A stretch of DNA of 64,000 bases, from assembly GCA_047030855.1 (NCBI GenBank), contig JBKYIJ010000008.1, positions 2,294,001-2,358,000 on the forward strand, read 5' to 3'. Positions 7,801 to 16,867 of the stretch are shown in pieces. A program made the position numbers and the translations under genes. Under the pieces are notes generated by a model. The model did no database searches, had not been told where the DNA came from, and saw nothing but the letters and a program-made list of their open reading frames with translations. Every line of letters starts with the position of its first letter. The first letter of the stretch is position 1. The DNA is from QVMM01 sp047030855 (GTDB lineage Bacteria; Bacteroidota; Bacteroidia; Bacteroidales; Dysgonomonadaceae).

Positions 7801-9366
7801 TCTCCGCCGCCGCATCACGATATATATTCGATTGAAGATTTAGCCCAGCTTATATTCGATCTTAAGAATGTAAACCCGAAGGCTGTTGTCAGCGTAAAAC
7901 TCGTATCCGAAAGCGGGGTAGGGACTATTGCCGCAGGAGTGGCTAAGGCAAAAGCCGATCTGATATTGATCAGCGGTTGTGAAGGCGGAACAGGCGCAAG
8001 CCCGATGAGTTCCATTAAGCATGCGGGGTTGCCTTTAGAGATAGGTTTGTCGGAGGTGCAACAGACGTTGGTGTTGAATAATCTTCGCGGACAAATAAGG
8101 CTTCAGGCTGACGGGCAACTTAAAACGGGACACGATATAGTTGTAGCCGCGATGCTTGGCGCGGAAGAGTTTGGTTTTGCTACAAGCGCGCTTATTGTAT
8201 TGGGATGCGTTATGATGCGTAAGTGCCACTTAAATACTTGTCCAGTCGGAGTTGCAACCCAAAACGAAGAATTAAGGAAGAAGTTTATCGGAAGGAGTGA
8301 ATATTTGATCAATTACTTCAATTTTTTAGCAGAAGAAGTACGTGAACACCTTGCTTTGCTTGGAGTAAAAAAACTGGACGATATAATCGGACGTGCCGAT
8401 TTATTAAAATATATGAAAGATGAATCTAACGATAAGTTGAAAAAGTTGGATTTTTCCAGAATAATGTATTATCCCAAAGAGGCTGAGACGAATGCTATTA
8501 TGCATGTCAGAGAACAGGATCATAAACTTGAAGGTGTAATTGATTACGAATTGGTCAAAACGGCACGTCCTGCTATCGAAAAAGGTATGCCCGTTGAAAT
8601 GTCACGAAACATAAGGAATACGGACAGAGCTGTCGGAGCTATGTTATCGGGTGAGATAGCCAAGCATTATGGTAATGACGGATTGCCTGACAATACTATC
8701 CAATGTTCGTTTAAAGGCTCTGCGGGACAGAGTTTCGGTGCATTTTTGTCAAAAGGGATAACATTCAGGCTCGAAGGCGATGCCAATGATTATCTCGGGA
8801 AAGGTTTGTCGGGAGGAAAGATTGTGGTAGTTGCACCAAAAACCTCTACATTCAAACCCGAAAATAATATTATTTCAGGGAATACGCTTTTGTATGGTGC
8901 TACATTTGGCGAAGTGTACATAAACGGACAGGTTGGCGAACGGTTTTGCGTGCGAAACAGCGGGGCTACGGCTGTAGTCGAAGGTGTAGGCGATCACTGT
9001 TGCGAATATATGACAGGCGGACGAACAGTCGTATTAGGCAATACGGGACGCAACTTTGCAGCAGGAATGAGTGGCGGAATTGCTTATGTATATAATAAGA
9101 GCGGCGATTTTGATTTCTATTGCAATATGGAAATGGTTGAATTGTCGTTGATCGAGGATCTTGCCGACAGTCGCGAACTTAAGCAACTGATTGCCAGTCA
9201 TTATCAATATACTCAGAGTGAACTGGCTAAATATATACTCGACAATTGGGAAGAAGAAGTCAATAAATTCATTAAGGTGATGCCGATAGAGTATAAAAAA
9301 GTATTGCAAGATGAAAAATTGGAAGCTATCAAAGAAAAGATAGCGAAAGTGGAATTTGATTATTGA
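4861..9366 (+). CDS. gltB: glutamate synthase (NADPH) large subunit
   Basis: Large subunit of GOGAT, which converts glutamine and 2-oxoglutarate to two glutamates. The 1501 residues match the family. A short propeptide precedes the N-terminal nucleophile Cys (Cys22 in DACGVGL) of the class II amidotransferase domain. The central domain, the FMN-binding synthase domain (SGCEGGTGASP near residue 1040), the 3Fe-4S cysteines in CVMMRKCHLNTCPVG and the C-terminal GXGXG beta-helix follow in order. gltD starts 9 bp downstream. Confidence 0.98.
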   Translation: MQDQLLAEQKGLYDPLYEHDACGVGLVLHLNGAKSHSIVENGLQVLENMTHRGAESADNKTGDGAGIMIQIPHEFILLQGIPVPEKGHYGTGLVFLPKDKVDSELYTNIIQNSIEQEGLKLLAIRDVPVNSDILGEISRQNEPQIKQLFIVSDKDLTQDQLELKLYLLRKKVEKALLASPIKDKRNSYIVSLSTKRIIYKGMLTSLQLRHYFPDLLNPNFTSGIALVHSRFSTNTFPTWDLAQPFRLIGHNGEINTIRGNRIWMEARESVVKSETFGDMKNIWPIIQYGMSDSASFDNVLEFLVMSGKSLPHALAMMVPESWNSKNPISSDLKSFYEYHSILMEAWDGPATILFSDGRYAGGLLDRNGLRPARYLITHNNMMVVASETGVLSFEPSEIKEKGRLKPGKMLMVDTETGIIQYDPELKENLAKAYPYREWLNKNRISLDDISSGRSIKSTVEDYNKLLKVFGYFKEDIERTIMPMATEAKEPVGSMGNDAPIAVISDNRYRLFAYFRQLFAQVTNPPIDPIREELVMNLSGYIGSIHKNILRPMPEHCKMVGLTHPILSNRELDLLMHLEYKGFKTTVIPMLFEAGDTDALEKAIEKLCQRAEKAVDNGDNYIILTDRGVDKDHAPIPSLLAVSAVHHYLVDRRKRMQIDIVVESAEPREVMHFALLFGYGANAVNPYLSYAILDDLIKNGNIHLDFHTAQKNYIKAIHKGLLKTLSKMGISTLKSYIGAQVFEAIGISSAVIEKYFKGTTSKIEGIDLDDIASDTLSPFYEAFGDEFDNPVLINQGVYSWRRNGELHAWNPDTITKLQLATRLGSYKKFKEYTDSIDHKKEKLFLRDFIDYKASDAPVDINEVEPASEITKRFVTGAMSFGSISREAHEAMAIAMNAIGGKSNTGEGGELAERFATNARSAIKQVASGRFGVTTEYLVNADEIQIKIAQGAKPGEGGQLPGFKVDKIIAQTRHSIPGISLISPPPHHDIYSIEDLAQLIFDLKNVNPKAVVSVKLVSESGVGTIAAGVAKAKADLILISGCEGGTGASPMSSIKHAGLPLEIGLSEVQQTLVLNNLRGQIRLQADGQLKTGHDIVVAAMLGAEEFGFATSALIVLGCVMMRKCHLNTCPVGVATQNEELRKKFIGRSEYLINYFNFLAEEVREHLALLGVKKLDDIIGRADLLKYMKDESNDKLKKLDFSRIMYYPKEAETNAIMHVREQDHKLEGVIDYELVKTARPAIEKGMPVEMSRNIRNTDRAVGAMLSGEIAKHYGNDGLPDNTIQCSFKGSAGQSFGAFLSKGITFRLEGDANDYLGKGLSGGKIVVVAPKTSTFKPENNIISGNTLLYGATFGEVYINGQVGERFCVRNSGATAVVEGVGDHCCEYMTGGRTVVLGNTGRNFAAGMSGGIAYVYNKSGDFDFYCNMEMVELSLIEDLADSRELKQLIASHYQYTQSELAKYILDNWEEEVNKFIKVMPIEYKKVLQDEKLEAIKEKIAKVEFDY

Positions 9367-9375
9367 AAAACCGTT

Positions 9376-10809
9376 ATGGGAAATCCGAAAGCATTTTTAA
9401 CTATAAAAAGAAAAGAAGCGGGCTATCGTCCCCGTCAAGAAAGAATACTTGATTTCGGCGAAGTTGAGCAAACGCTTAATACCGAAGATCGCCGCCAGCA
9501 GGCATCGCGTTGTATGGATTGCGGTGTGCCGTTTTGCCAATGGGGATGTCCGTTAGGAAATAAGATGCCCGAATGGCAGGATTATATATATAAAGGGAAT
9601 TGGAAACTTGCGGCAGAGGTACTGATGTCTACAAATGATTTTCCCGAATTTACGGGACGTATATGTCCTGCTCCTTGTGAAAAGACTTGCGTACTCTCTT
9701 TGCACAGATCGCCCGTAACAATCAGGGAAAATGAAGCGTCGGCATTGGAACACGCTTTTACCGAAGGTTATATTCAACCCCGAATCCCCAAAAACAGATC
9801 AGGAAAAAAGGTTGCTGTTATAGGATCGGGTCCTTCGGGACTGGCTGTAGCGAATCAGCTTAACCACAAAGGGCATGATGTCACTGTTTACGAAAAGAAT
9901 TCCAGTATAGGCGGACTTCTCCGTTTCGGTATTCCCGATTTTAAACTGAATAAAAATATTATTGATCGCCGACTCGATCTGATGCAGGCAGAAGGCGTGA
10001 AGTTTATGTCAAACGCCGAGATTGGTAAAGACATAAAAGCCAATGATATTTTGAAAGAATACGATGCCGTATGTGTGGCTATCGGATCACAGGTTCCGCG
10101 AGATTTGCCTGTTGAAGGGCGTGATCTGAAAGGAGTATATTTCGCAATGGAATATTTGACTATGGAAAACAGGCTCGTGGCAAAAGAAGATGTGCCCAAA
10201 GATGAGATTATAAATGTAAAAGGTAAGAACGTACTGGTTATCGGAGGCGGAGATACAGGCTCGGACTGTATTGGTACTGCCAACAGACAAAAAGCCGCCA
10301 ATATAATGCAGATCGAAATTATGCCGAAACCGCCGACTCTGGATAGCCTGAAAATCGAAGATACGTGGCCTGTGCCATTCCCGAATATATTGAAAACTTC
10401 ATCTTCTCATCTTGAAGGCTGTGAACGCAGATGGTCTGTCAACACGAAACGCTTTATAGGCGAAAACGGAGTTTTGAAGGCTGTCGAGTTAGTTGAGATC
10501 GAATGGATAAAAGATGAAAAATCGGGTAAAATTACGATGAAAGAAATCGGAAAACCAGAAATTCTGGAGATAGATTATGTATTCTTGGCTTTAGGCTTTT
10601 TGCATCCTGTACAAGATGGTCTGATAAAAGACATGGGACTGGAAGTCGATGATTTGCGTCATAATATTTGTACGGATCAGAACCGAGTTACTAACGTCGT
10701 AAAGGTGTTTGCTGCGGGAGATTGCGTCAGTGGGCAGTCATTGGTTGTAACCAGTATTGCCTCGGGACGAAAAACGGCACAGCATATTCATGAATTTTTA
10801 AGCGAATAA
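9376..10809 (+). CDS. gltD: glutamate synthase small subunit
   Basis: FAD/NADPH subunit of glutamate synthase that passes electrons to GltB. The 477 residues contain two N-terminal [4Fe-4S] cysteine sets (CMDCGVPFCQWGCP and CPAPCEKTC), the FAD motif VIGSGPSGLAVA (about 147-158) and the NADPH motif VIGGGDTGSDC (about 289-299). It forms an operon with gltB and ends in a strong terminator. Confidence 0.97.
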   Translation: MGNPKAFLTIKRKEAGYRPRQERILDFGEVEQTLNTEDRRQQASRCMDCGVPFCQWGCPLGNKMPEWQDYIYKGNWKLAAEVLMSTNDFPEFTGRICPAPCEKTCVLSLHRSPVTIRENEASALEHAFTEGYIQPRIPKNRSGKKVAVIGSGPSGLAVANQLNHKGHDVTVYEKNSSIGGLLRFGIPDFKLNKNIIDRRLDLMQAEGVKFMSNAEIGKDIKANDILKEYDAVCVAIGSQVPRDLPVEGRDLKGVYFAMEYLTMENRLVAKEDVPKDEIINVKGKNVLVIGGGDTGSDCIGTANRQKAANIMQIEIMPKPPTLDSLKIEDTWPVPFPNILKTSSSHLEGCERRWSVNTKRFIGENGVLKAVELVEIEWIKDEKSGKITMKEIGKPEILEIDYVFLALGFLHPVQDGLIKDMGLEVDDLRHNICTDQNRVTNVVKVFAAGDCVSGQSLVVTSIASGRKTAQHIHEFLSE

Positions 10810-10810
10810 T

Positions 10811-10843
10811 AAAAAACCGTTATCAAAAAGATAACGGTTTTTT
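10811..10843. terminator. terminator between gltD and the FadL-like gene
   Basis: AAAAAACCGTTATC pairs perfectly with GATAACGGTTTTTT across a 5-nt loop of A. The symmetric A and T tails make it work for the two convergent genes. Confidence 0.92.
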
Positions 10844-10865
10844 GTTTGTATTTATCCGATATATA

Positions 10866-12287
10866 TTAAAAAGAAAAATCAACTCCTGCCCCGAATACTT
10901 TATTTGTTCTCGAAAATACGTCTTTACCCGCCATTCCTAGACCTGCATAGCTCGGCACATCCCTTTTCCAATCGGAATATGTTGTCCAGAAATAACCGAT
11001 GTTGATTCTCACCTTTGAAGTAACGTTTGCAGCACCACCTAATCCGATTGAATAGGAATTACAGGCAAAGCTCAAATCTTTCTGATAGTCGTCCGTTACT
11101 CCATATCGAGTGATTTGAAAACCTCCGCTGAATAAGAATATTCTGTTCAGCTGAAACTCAACTCCTCCAAGATATTCGTTTGTACCCCCGTTGATGTATT
11201 TTTGTTTTCCACCGTCCATTTTAGCATCCGAATCGAAGAAATGATGATATCCTGCACTGACTGTCAGTTGTGGAATAATTCTGTATGAAGCGCCGATTGT
11301 AAGTAAAGCGGGAATGTCGTGAGGAGTGTTTACGCCGTGTTTAAACATGCCCGTATCGTCTACTTTTGTTTTGTTTTCTACATTCAGGTTTGTTTTAAAT
11401 TCGTATTTTATACCAACGTTCAAATTGTCGTAACTGAAATTCACGCCTAAAATCGGAGCGACTCCCCAACCTGTCTGGTCGCAATCAAGATAAACGCCGT
11501 CAGTAGATGCTTTTTTCAGTAAACCTAAACTGGCTTGTTCCTTCGGATCGGTAGTATTTGCCAGAGCCATATCTATAATTTTGTCGGCACTCACCATTGC
11601 ACCATTGTAGCCCAATGCTGCCGAGGTAGGATTTGATTTTAAATTCCGAAGGTGTCCCTCGTAGCCATTGTTGACAATGTTGAGGCGGAATCCGCCAAAG
11701 GCAGAAAACATGTCGTTGATTTTATACGTTCCGCCAAGTTGCAATCCGTATATTATGGATGATCCTTTCATATAGGCATCGACGGAGTATTTGTCGGCAG
11801 TCATTCCTCCGGGAACGGCTTGCCCTATTTTGTTTATTATCATCGGAAGCGTTGACAATCCTGCCTCGAATGATGGAAGCCCGTTGTCGAACGTGGCTTT
11901 ACCGCCGCCACCTGCAATGGCGAAACTTCCCGAAATAGCCCAATCTTTTATTCTGTATACTCCGAATACGCTGGGAATGATAGGAACGGCTGCCGTTCCT
12001 TTAAACTTTTTTGTTTCGCTATCTCCAAAACCTTTAAAAGGAGCAAATGTCGTTTTTATTGTACGTGTTTGAAATGCACTTTGGTTGTTGATCGAAAAAT
12101 GAAACCCCTGATCTAATTTGATTAAGGCTGCGGGGTTGGTATAAATCGCGTCTATTTCGGTAGATGCGTCCCGTGCAGGATTACGGAGAAAATGTATACT
12201 TTGGTTCGTATTAGTAAGGAGTCCTCCTGCAGTTGCCAATGTGATATTGGTAAAAAGAGCAATTGCTGTTAAAAGTTTTTTATTCAT
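10866..12287 (-). CDS. OMPP1/FadL-type outer membrane transport protein
   Basis: A 473-residue outer membrane beta-barrel of the FadL/TodX family, which takes up hydrophobic compounds. It has a signal peptide (MNKKLLTAIALFTNITLATA), the early NPARDASTEIDAIYTNPAAL motif typical of these proteins in Bacteroidota, alternating barrel strands and a C-terminal aromatic residue (FGAGVDFSF). The substrate cannot be predicted. The gene stands alone, with a TAGCTTTG promoter box at 12323-12316 and the terminator shared with gltD. Confidence 0.88.
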   Translation of the reverse strand: MNKKLLTAIALFTNITLATAGGLLTNTNQSIHFLRNPARDASTEIDAIYTNPAALIKLDQGFHFSINNQSAFQTRTIKTTFAPFKGFGDSETKKFKGTAAVPIIPSVFGVYRIKDWAISGSFAIAGGGGKATFDNGLPSFEAGLSTLPMIINKIGQAVPGGMTADKYSVDAYMKGSSIIYGLQLGGTYKINDMFSAFGGFRLNIVNNGYEGHLRNLKSNPTSAALGYNGAMVSADKIIDMALANTTDPKEQASLGLLKKASTDGVYLDCDQTGWGVAPILGVNFSYDNLNVGIKYEFKTNLNVENKTKVDDTGMFKHGVNTPHDIPALLTIGASYRIIPQLTVSAGYHHFFDSDAKMDGGKQKYINGGTNEYLGGVEFQLNRIFLFSGGFQITRYGVTDDYQKDLSFACNSYSIGLGGAANVTSKVRINIGYFWTTYSDWKRDVPSYAGLGMAGKDVFSRTNKVFGAGVDFSF

Positions 12288-12315
12288 TTTGTGAAAAAAA
12301 TTAAAAATAGAACAG

Positions 12316-12323
12316 CAAAGCTA
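12316..12323 (-). promoter_or_regulatory. -7 box for the FadL-like gene
   Basis: Minus strand reads TAGCTTTG, a match to TAnnTTTG, 29 bp upstream of the ATG. Confidence 0.55.
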
Positions 12324-12396
12324 TTAATATTTTTTTAGTTTCAAAAGAAACTTTCTAATTAATTGCTTGAAAAACAATATATTATTGTCTATGCAA

Positions 12397-14337
12397 CTAT
12401 TTTATTTCGTCTAATTGTTTCATCCATAATGAATAGGACGCATCGCTCGGCATACGCCAGTCGCCCCGTGGTGAAAGGTTAATTGATCCTACTTTTGGTC
12501 CGTCGGGCATACATGTGCGTTTGAATTGCTGTGTGAAGAATCTTTTGTAAAATACTTTCAACCATTTTAGGATAATCTCTTTTGTATATTCTCCTTTAAA
12601 AGCAACCTGAGCAAGATAATATATTTTGAGAGGCTCGAAACCGAAACGCATCATATTGTATAAGAAGAAGTCGTGCAGGATGTACGGTCCTACCGTATCT
12701 TCTGTTTTTTGTAAAATATTTCCGTTTTTATCTGTCGGGAGCAATTCGGGGCTTATCGGAGTTTCCACAATATCTTTCAACACTTTTTGGGACTGTTTGT
12801 CCAGTTGCGTATCGGCAACCCACGAAACCAGTGTTTTAACTAAAGTTTTAGGTATTCCCGAATTGACGGCGTACATCGACATATGATCGCCGTTGTAAGT
12901 GCACCATCCCAAAGCCAATTCCGATAAATCTCCTGTCCCGATAACCAACCCGTTGACTTTATTGGCATAATCCATAAGTATTTGGGTGCGTTCTCTCGCC
13001 TGTGAATTTTCGTAAGTTACATCATGTACGTTCTTATCATGTTCGATGTCTTTGAAATGCTGAATTACGGCGTCTTTTATTGATATTTCCTTTATAGATA
13101 TCTTTAGTTTTTTCATTAATTCGATGGCGTTATTATATGTCCTGTCGGTTGTGCCGAATCCGGGCATAGTGATGCCAATAATATTTTTGGAGGAAATATT
13201 CAATTTCTCAAATGTTTTTACAAGTACAAGCAATGCAAGTGTAGAATCCAACCCTCCCGAAACTCCTATTACGCATTTGTCAATGCCTGTATGCAGAAGC
13301 CTTTTGGCTAAACCTCCTGTTTGGATGGAAAAAATTTCGGAACATCTTTCATCTAATGTATCAGAAGACGGAACGAATGGGGTAGGATTGATATATCGGT
13401 GCAGTGTGAAATTCTGGTTTTTATTGTCTTCAGTATTAATGTTTATGAATTGATAATTTATTTTTCCGAAATTATCATATTCGACTGTTGAAAACGATTT
13501 GTTTCTCAGTCGGTCATTTTTAATTTTTTCAACGTCTATTTCATTTATTATAAGTTTGCTTTCAAATGAAAAACGTTCTGTTTCGGACAATATTTCTCCG
13601 TTTTCGGCTATCATGCTGCTGCCCGAAAATACAACATCCCGCGTAGATTCTCCGTTTCCTGCGGCTGCATAAACATATCCTGCAATGCATCGTGCCGATT
13701 GCTGGCTTACCAAGAGTTTACGATAGCCATGTTTACCAGTAGTTTCGTTGCTGGCTGACAGGTTGAAAATTATTTCCGCTCCGTTCAGGCTATGTATGGA
13801 TGAAGGCGGTATCGGAGTCCAAAGATCTTCGCATATTTCTATTGCGAATCTGGTTTTTTGAGTTTCAAATATCAGATTGATCCCGACAGATACTTGCTGC
13901 CCTAATATATATGTACTATTCTGATTAAGCTCCCGTGATGAAGAGAACCATCTTTTGTCATAAAATTCGTTATAATTCGGCAGGAAGGTTTTGGGTACGA
14001 CTCCCTGTATTTCCCCCTTACTGATTACTACTGCGGTATTGTATAAACGATTGCTTATCTCAAGCGGCGCGCCTATGATTATCGTTATATCTGATTTTGA
14101 GAATTTCTTGCAGATTCTGTCAAGTGATTCCAGTGTTTTGTCTAATAGCAGGCTCTGAAAAAAAAGATCTTCGGCAGTATACGATGTGATCGACAATTCG
14201 GGGAAAGCAACAATAGATACCCTTTCTTTTATTGCCGTTTCAACCATATTGATTATCTGATCCGTATTATAATCGCAGTCAGCGACTTTCAGACTTGGTG
14301 TAGCAGCCGCCACTCTGACAAAACCGTAATTATTCAT
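12397..14337 (-). CDS. nadE: glutamine-dependent NAD+ synthetase
   Basis: Last step of NAD+ synthesis, amidating deamido-NAD with ammonia from glutamine. The 646 residues show an N-terminal nitrilase-type amidase domain with the catalytic triad in AFPELSITSY (Glu), PKTFLPNYNEFYDKR (Lys) and EICEDLW (Cys), and a C-terminal synthetase domain with the PP-loop VSGGLDSTLAL. Length and order match the two-domain, glutaminase-containing NadE. It has its own promoter and is divergent from the broken gene at 14484. Confidence 0.97.
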   Translation of the reverse strand: MNNYGFVRVAAATPSLKVADCDYNTDQIINMVETAIKERVSIVAFPELSITSYTAEDLFFQSLLLDKTLESLDRICKKFSKSDITIIIGAPLEISNRLYNTAVVISKGEIQGVVPKTFLPNYNEFYDKRWFSSSRELNQNSTYILGQQVSVGINLIFETQKTRFAIEICEDLWTPIPPSSIHSLNGAEIIFNLSASNETTGKHGYRKLLVSQQSARCIAGYVYAAAGNGESTRDVVFSGSSMIAENGEILSETERFSFESKLIINEIDVEKIKNDRLRNKSFSTVEYDNFGKINYQFININTEDNKNQNFTLHRYINPTPFVPSSDTLDERCSEIFSIQTGGLAKRLLHTGIDKCVIGVSGGLDSTLALLVLVKTFEKLNISSKNIIGITMPGFGTTDRTYNNAIELMKKLKISIKEISIKDAVIQHFKDIEHDKNVHDVTYENSQARERTQILMDYANKVNGLVIGTGDLSELALGWCTYNGDHMSMYAVNSGIPKTLVKTLVSWVADTQLDKQSQKVLKDIVETPISPELLPTDKNGNILQKTEDTVGPYILHDFFLYNMMRFGFEPLKIYYLAQVAFKGEYTKEIILKWLKVFYKRFFTQQFKRTCMPDGPKVGSINLSPRGDWRMPSDASYSLWMKQLDEIK

Positions 14338-14361
14338 ATCTGTCTTTTATTACTTATAATA

Positions 14362-14369
14362 CAAATGTA
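14362..14369 (-). promoter_or_regulatory. -7 box for nadE
   Basis: Minus strand reads TACATTTG, matching TAnnTTTG, 25 bp upstream of the ATG. Confidence 0.55.
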
Positions 14370-14450
14370 CTAAAGTTATTTAAAATCAATAAATTCATTC
14401 CAAAAATAGATGCGAAGGCAGCCTTGTGTTATTATTTTAAAATAAAATGT

Positions 14451-14458
14451 AACTTTGC
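14451..14458 (+). promoter_or_regulatory. -7 box for the gene at 14484
   Basis: TAACTTTG matches TAnnTTTG exactly, 26 bp before the ATG. Confidence 0.55.
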
Positions 14459-14483
14459 AGGCATAAATAAGAATTGCGTCAAA

Positions 14484-14989
14484 ATGAGAACATTTTTACT
14501 TGTTTGTATTTTTATATCTCTTCCTTTTTTGTGCGAAGCACAATTTATGGGAGTAGGGGGGCAATATTCCCAAAAATCTGACGGACAGTTTTTTGTTGAC
14601 GTTTCGTATCCTGTATTTAAAAACAAAAATCCGCTTAATATTTTCATTTCGAGTGGAGTGGATTATACTACATACGGCGGGGCAAAGCTTAGCGGGTTGA
14701 ACATAAAACCGATCCGAATAAATACGTTTTTCAGCGAGGATTTTTTTTAATCGTACGCGTTATACTGTTCTTTTCGGTGTAGATGCGGGTTATTTGTTTA
14801 ATTTTCCTCACGGACGACAGAACAGTATAGTAGTTTCTCCTAACCTGTATTTCGATTATAAAGTGTTTTTTTATTAAAACAGGTTATGACATTGATACGT
14901 TTCACGGTGAAAATCAGTTTTTCGTTCGGGCAGGAGTATGCTTTGGCTTAGGGTCTATAAAGATGTTTGCCAAGACTAAGATTTGGTAA
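14484..14989 (+). pseudogene. secreted beta-barrel-like protein gene with two frameshifts
   Basis: The ATG at 14484 encodes a signal peptide (MRTFLLVCIFISLPFLCEA) and barrel-like strands up to a premature stop at 14748. Dropping one T from the 8-T run at 14741-14748 restores the frame (NRTRYTVLFGVDAGYLF). It fails again at the 7-T run 14866-14872, where dropping one T gives FIKTGYDIDTFHGE and so on to a stop at 14987-14989. The repaired protein has 167 residues. I do not recognise a named family. The frame is well conserved outside the runs, so either both shifts are sequence errors or the damage is recent. mnmA starts 31 bp downstream. Confidence 0.75.
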
Positions 14990-15020
14990 GGTTTGTAATT
15001 AGTGTGGAGTTAAGAATATA

Positions 15021-16091
15021 ATGAAAATAGCTGCTTTAGTATCGGGTGGGGTAGACAGTTCGGTTGTAGTGCATCAACTGAAAGAACAAGGTTACGATCC
15101 GACGATTTTTTATATAAGAATAGGTATGGAGGACAAGGACGGTTATATAGATTGTCCGTCCGAAGAAGATATAGAAATCACTACCTATATAGCCAAGAAA
15201 TACGGATGTAAGTTCGAGATCGTTTCCCTGCATGAAGAATATTGGGAAAACGTTGTCAGCTATACGATAGAAGCTGTCAAACGCGGACTGACTCCTAATC
15301 CTGATATGATGTGCAACAAACTGATCAAGTTCGGCTGTTTCGAACAGAAATGGGGACATGAATTTGATAAGATAGCAACGGGACATTACGCTACTACAAC
15401 GGATATTGACGGAAAAACTTGGTTGTCTACGGCAAAGGATCATGTTAAGGATCAGACTTATTTTCTGGGACAAATAAGCTATATGCAGGTTTCTAAACTG
15501 ATGTTTCCTATCGGTAATTTGCTGAAAAGCGAAGTAAGAGCCATCGCTGTCCGGCAAGGATTGCCCTCCGCTCAACGGAAGGATAGTCAGGGCATCTGCT
15601 TTTTAGGAAAGGTTAATTACAATGATTTTATCGGACGTTATTTGGGCAACAAAGAAGGTAAGATAGTTGAACTGGAAACAGGTAAGGTATTAGGTAAACA
15701 TCATGGTTACTGGTATCATACCATAGGGCAAAGAAAAGGCTTGGGGCTTAGCGGCGGACCTTGGTTTGTTATCAAAAAAGATGTGAAAAGAAATATTGTA
15801 TACGTTTCGAACGGTTATGATCCCGAAACTCAGTACGGAAGGGTTGTTGATCTGGCTGGTTTTTCGTTCATTACGGAAGACATCTGGGGCGAATTTTCCG
15901 ATCAGAAGGATATAACTTTTAAGATCAGGCATACTCCTGAATTTACCAGAGGAAAACTGGAAAGGATAGGAGATCTGTATCGTATATACTCCGAAGATAA
16001 AATTCAGGGGATAGCGGCAGGTCAATTCGGCGTTGTTTATGATTCTGAAAGCCGCTTATGTATAGGAAGCGGTATGATAGCTAATGAATAG
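15021..16091 (+). CDS. mnmA: tRNA 2-thiouridine(34) synthase
   Basis: Thiolates U34 of tRNA-Lys/Glu/Gln using sulfur passed from a persulfide carrier. The 356 residues have the N-terminal PP-loop SGGVDSS (about 8-14), the first catalytic Cys in NPDMMCNKLIKFG and the second in DSQGICFLGK, both required in the MnmA mechanism. It may be transcribed with the broken gene upstream, since no strong promoter or terminator lies between. Confidence 0.97.
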   Translation: MKIAALVSGGVDSSVVVHQLKEQGYDPTIFYIRIGMEDKDGYIDCPSEEDIEITTYIAKKYGCKFEIVSLHEEYWENVVSYTIEAVKRGLTPNPDMMCNKLIKFGCFEQKWGHEFDKIATGHYATTTDIDGKTWLSTAKDHVKDQTYFLGQISYMQVSKLMFPIGNLLKSEVRAIAVRQGLPSAQRKDSQGICFLGKVNYNDFIGRYLGNKEGKIVELETGKVLGKHHGYWYHTIGQRKGLGLSGGPWFVIKKDVKRNIVYVSNGYDPETQYGRVVDLAGFSFITEDIWGEFSDQKDITFKIRHTPEFTRGKLERIGDLYRIYSEDKIQGIAAGQFGVVYDSESRLCIGSGMIANE

Positions 16092-16123
16092 TTAAAGTTT
16101 AAATTCCAAAAACCTTTTTAGAA

Positions 16124-16750
16124 ATGGATATTTTTAATAATATTCAATTTGTCGATGTGATAGAGTTTGCAGGAACGTTTGCATTCGCTATCAGTGGAAT
16201 TCGTTTGGCTTCGGCTAAAAAATTCGACTGGTTGGGAGCCTTGATAGTCGGTTTTGTTACGGCAATCGGCGGTGGAACCCTGCGCGATTTATTTCTGAAT
16301 GTAACACCTTTCTGGATGTTGTCGAGCATTTATCTTTGGTGCACTGCTCTGGCATTGCTGTTTGTGATTATTTTCAGAAAATATCTGGTACATTTGAATA
16401 ACACCTTTTTTTGGTTCGACAGCATAGGGCTTGGTTTGTTTGTTGTAGTCGGCGTTGAAAAGACTATGGAAATGGGATTTCCTATATGGGTGATTGTGCT
16501 TATGGGAATGGTTACGGGGATATTTGGCGGTATTATCCGTGATATATTAATCAATGAAATTCCGATAGTATTCACGCAAGAGCTTTATGCTGTGGCTTGT
16601 ATAATAGGAGGACTTGTTTTCTGCGCACTTATTCACATCGGAGTTTCCCTTACCGTAGTAGAGATAATAACAGCCTCGACAGTATTTCTTATACGAATAT
16701 TAGCCACAAAATTTCAGATAAAACTACCTACTCTGAAAGGCGAAGATTAG
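16124..16750 (+). CDS. TRIC family cation channel protein (UPF0126)
   Basis: A 208-residue integral membrane protein with about seven hydrophobic segments and the two glycine-rich repeats of the family, GFVTAIGGGTLRDLF (about 47-61) and GMVTGIFGGIIRDIL (about 127-141). Prokaryotic members form trimeric cation channels. It follows mnmA by about 30 bp and is probably cotranscribed. Confidence 0.9.
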   Translation: MDIFNNIQFVDVIEFAGTFAFAISGIRLASAKKFDWLGALIVGFVTAIGGGTLRDLFLNVTPFWMLSSIYLWCTALALLFVIIFRKYLVHLNNTFFWFDSIGLGLFVVVGVEKTMEMGFPIWVIVLMGMVTGIFGGIIRDILINEIPIVFTQELYAVACIIGGLVFCALIHIGVSLTVVEIITASTVFLIRILATKFQIKLPTLKGED

Positions 16751-16796
16751 CTATCTTTTTTATAGATATAATATATATTATATAAGCGTTTATTTA

Positions 16797-16828
16797 TTTG
16801 GTTTATACTGATGTCTTCTTTACATTTG
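16797..16828 (+). promoter_or_regulatory. promoter of the peroxiredoxin gene
   Basis: TTTG at 16797-16800, a 20-bp spacer, then TACATTTG at 16821-16828. This is a near-ideal Bacteroidota promoter, 40 bp before the ATG. Confidence 0.75.
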
Positions 16829-16867
16829 TGAAGAACAAGTAAAATCAAATCTTTAAAAATATATATT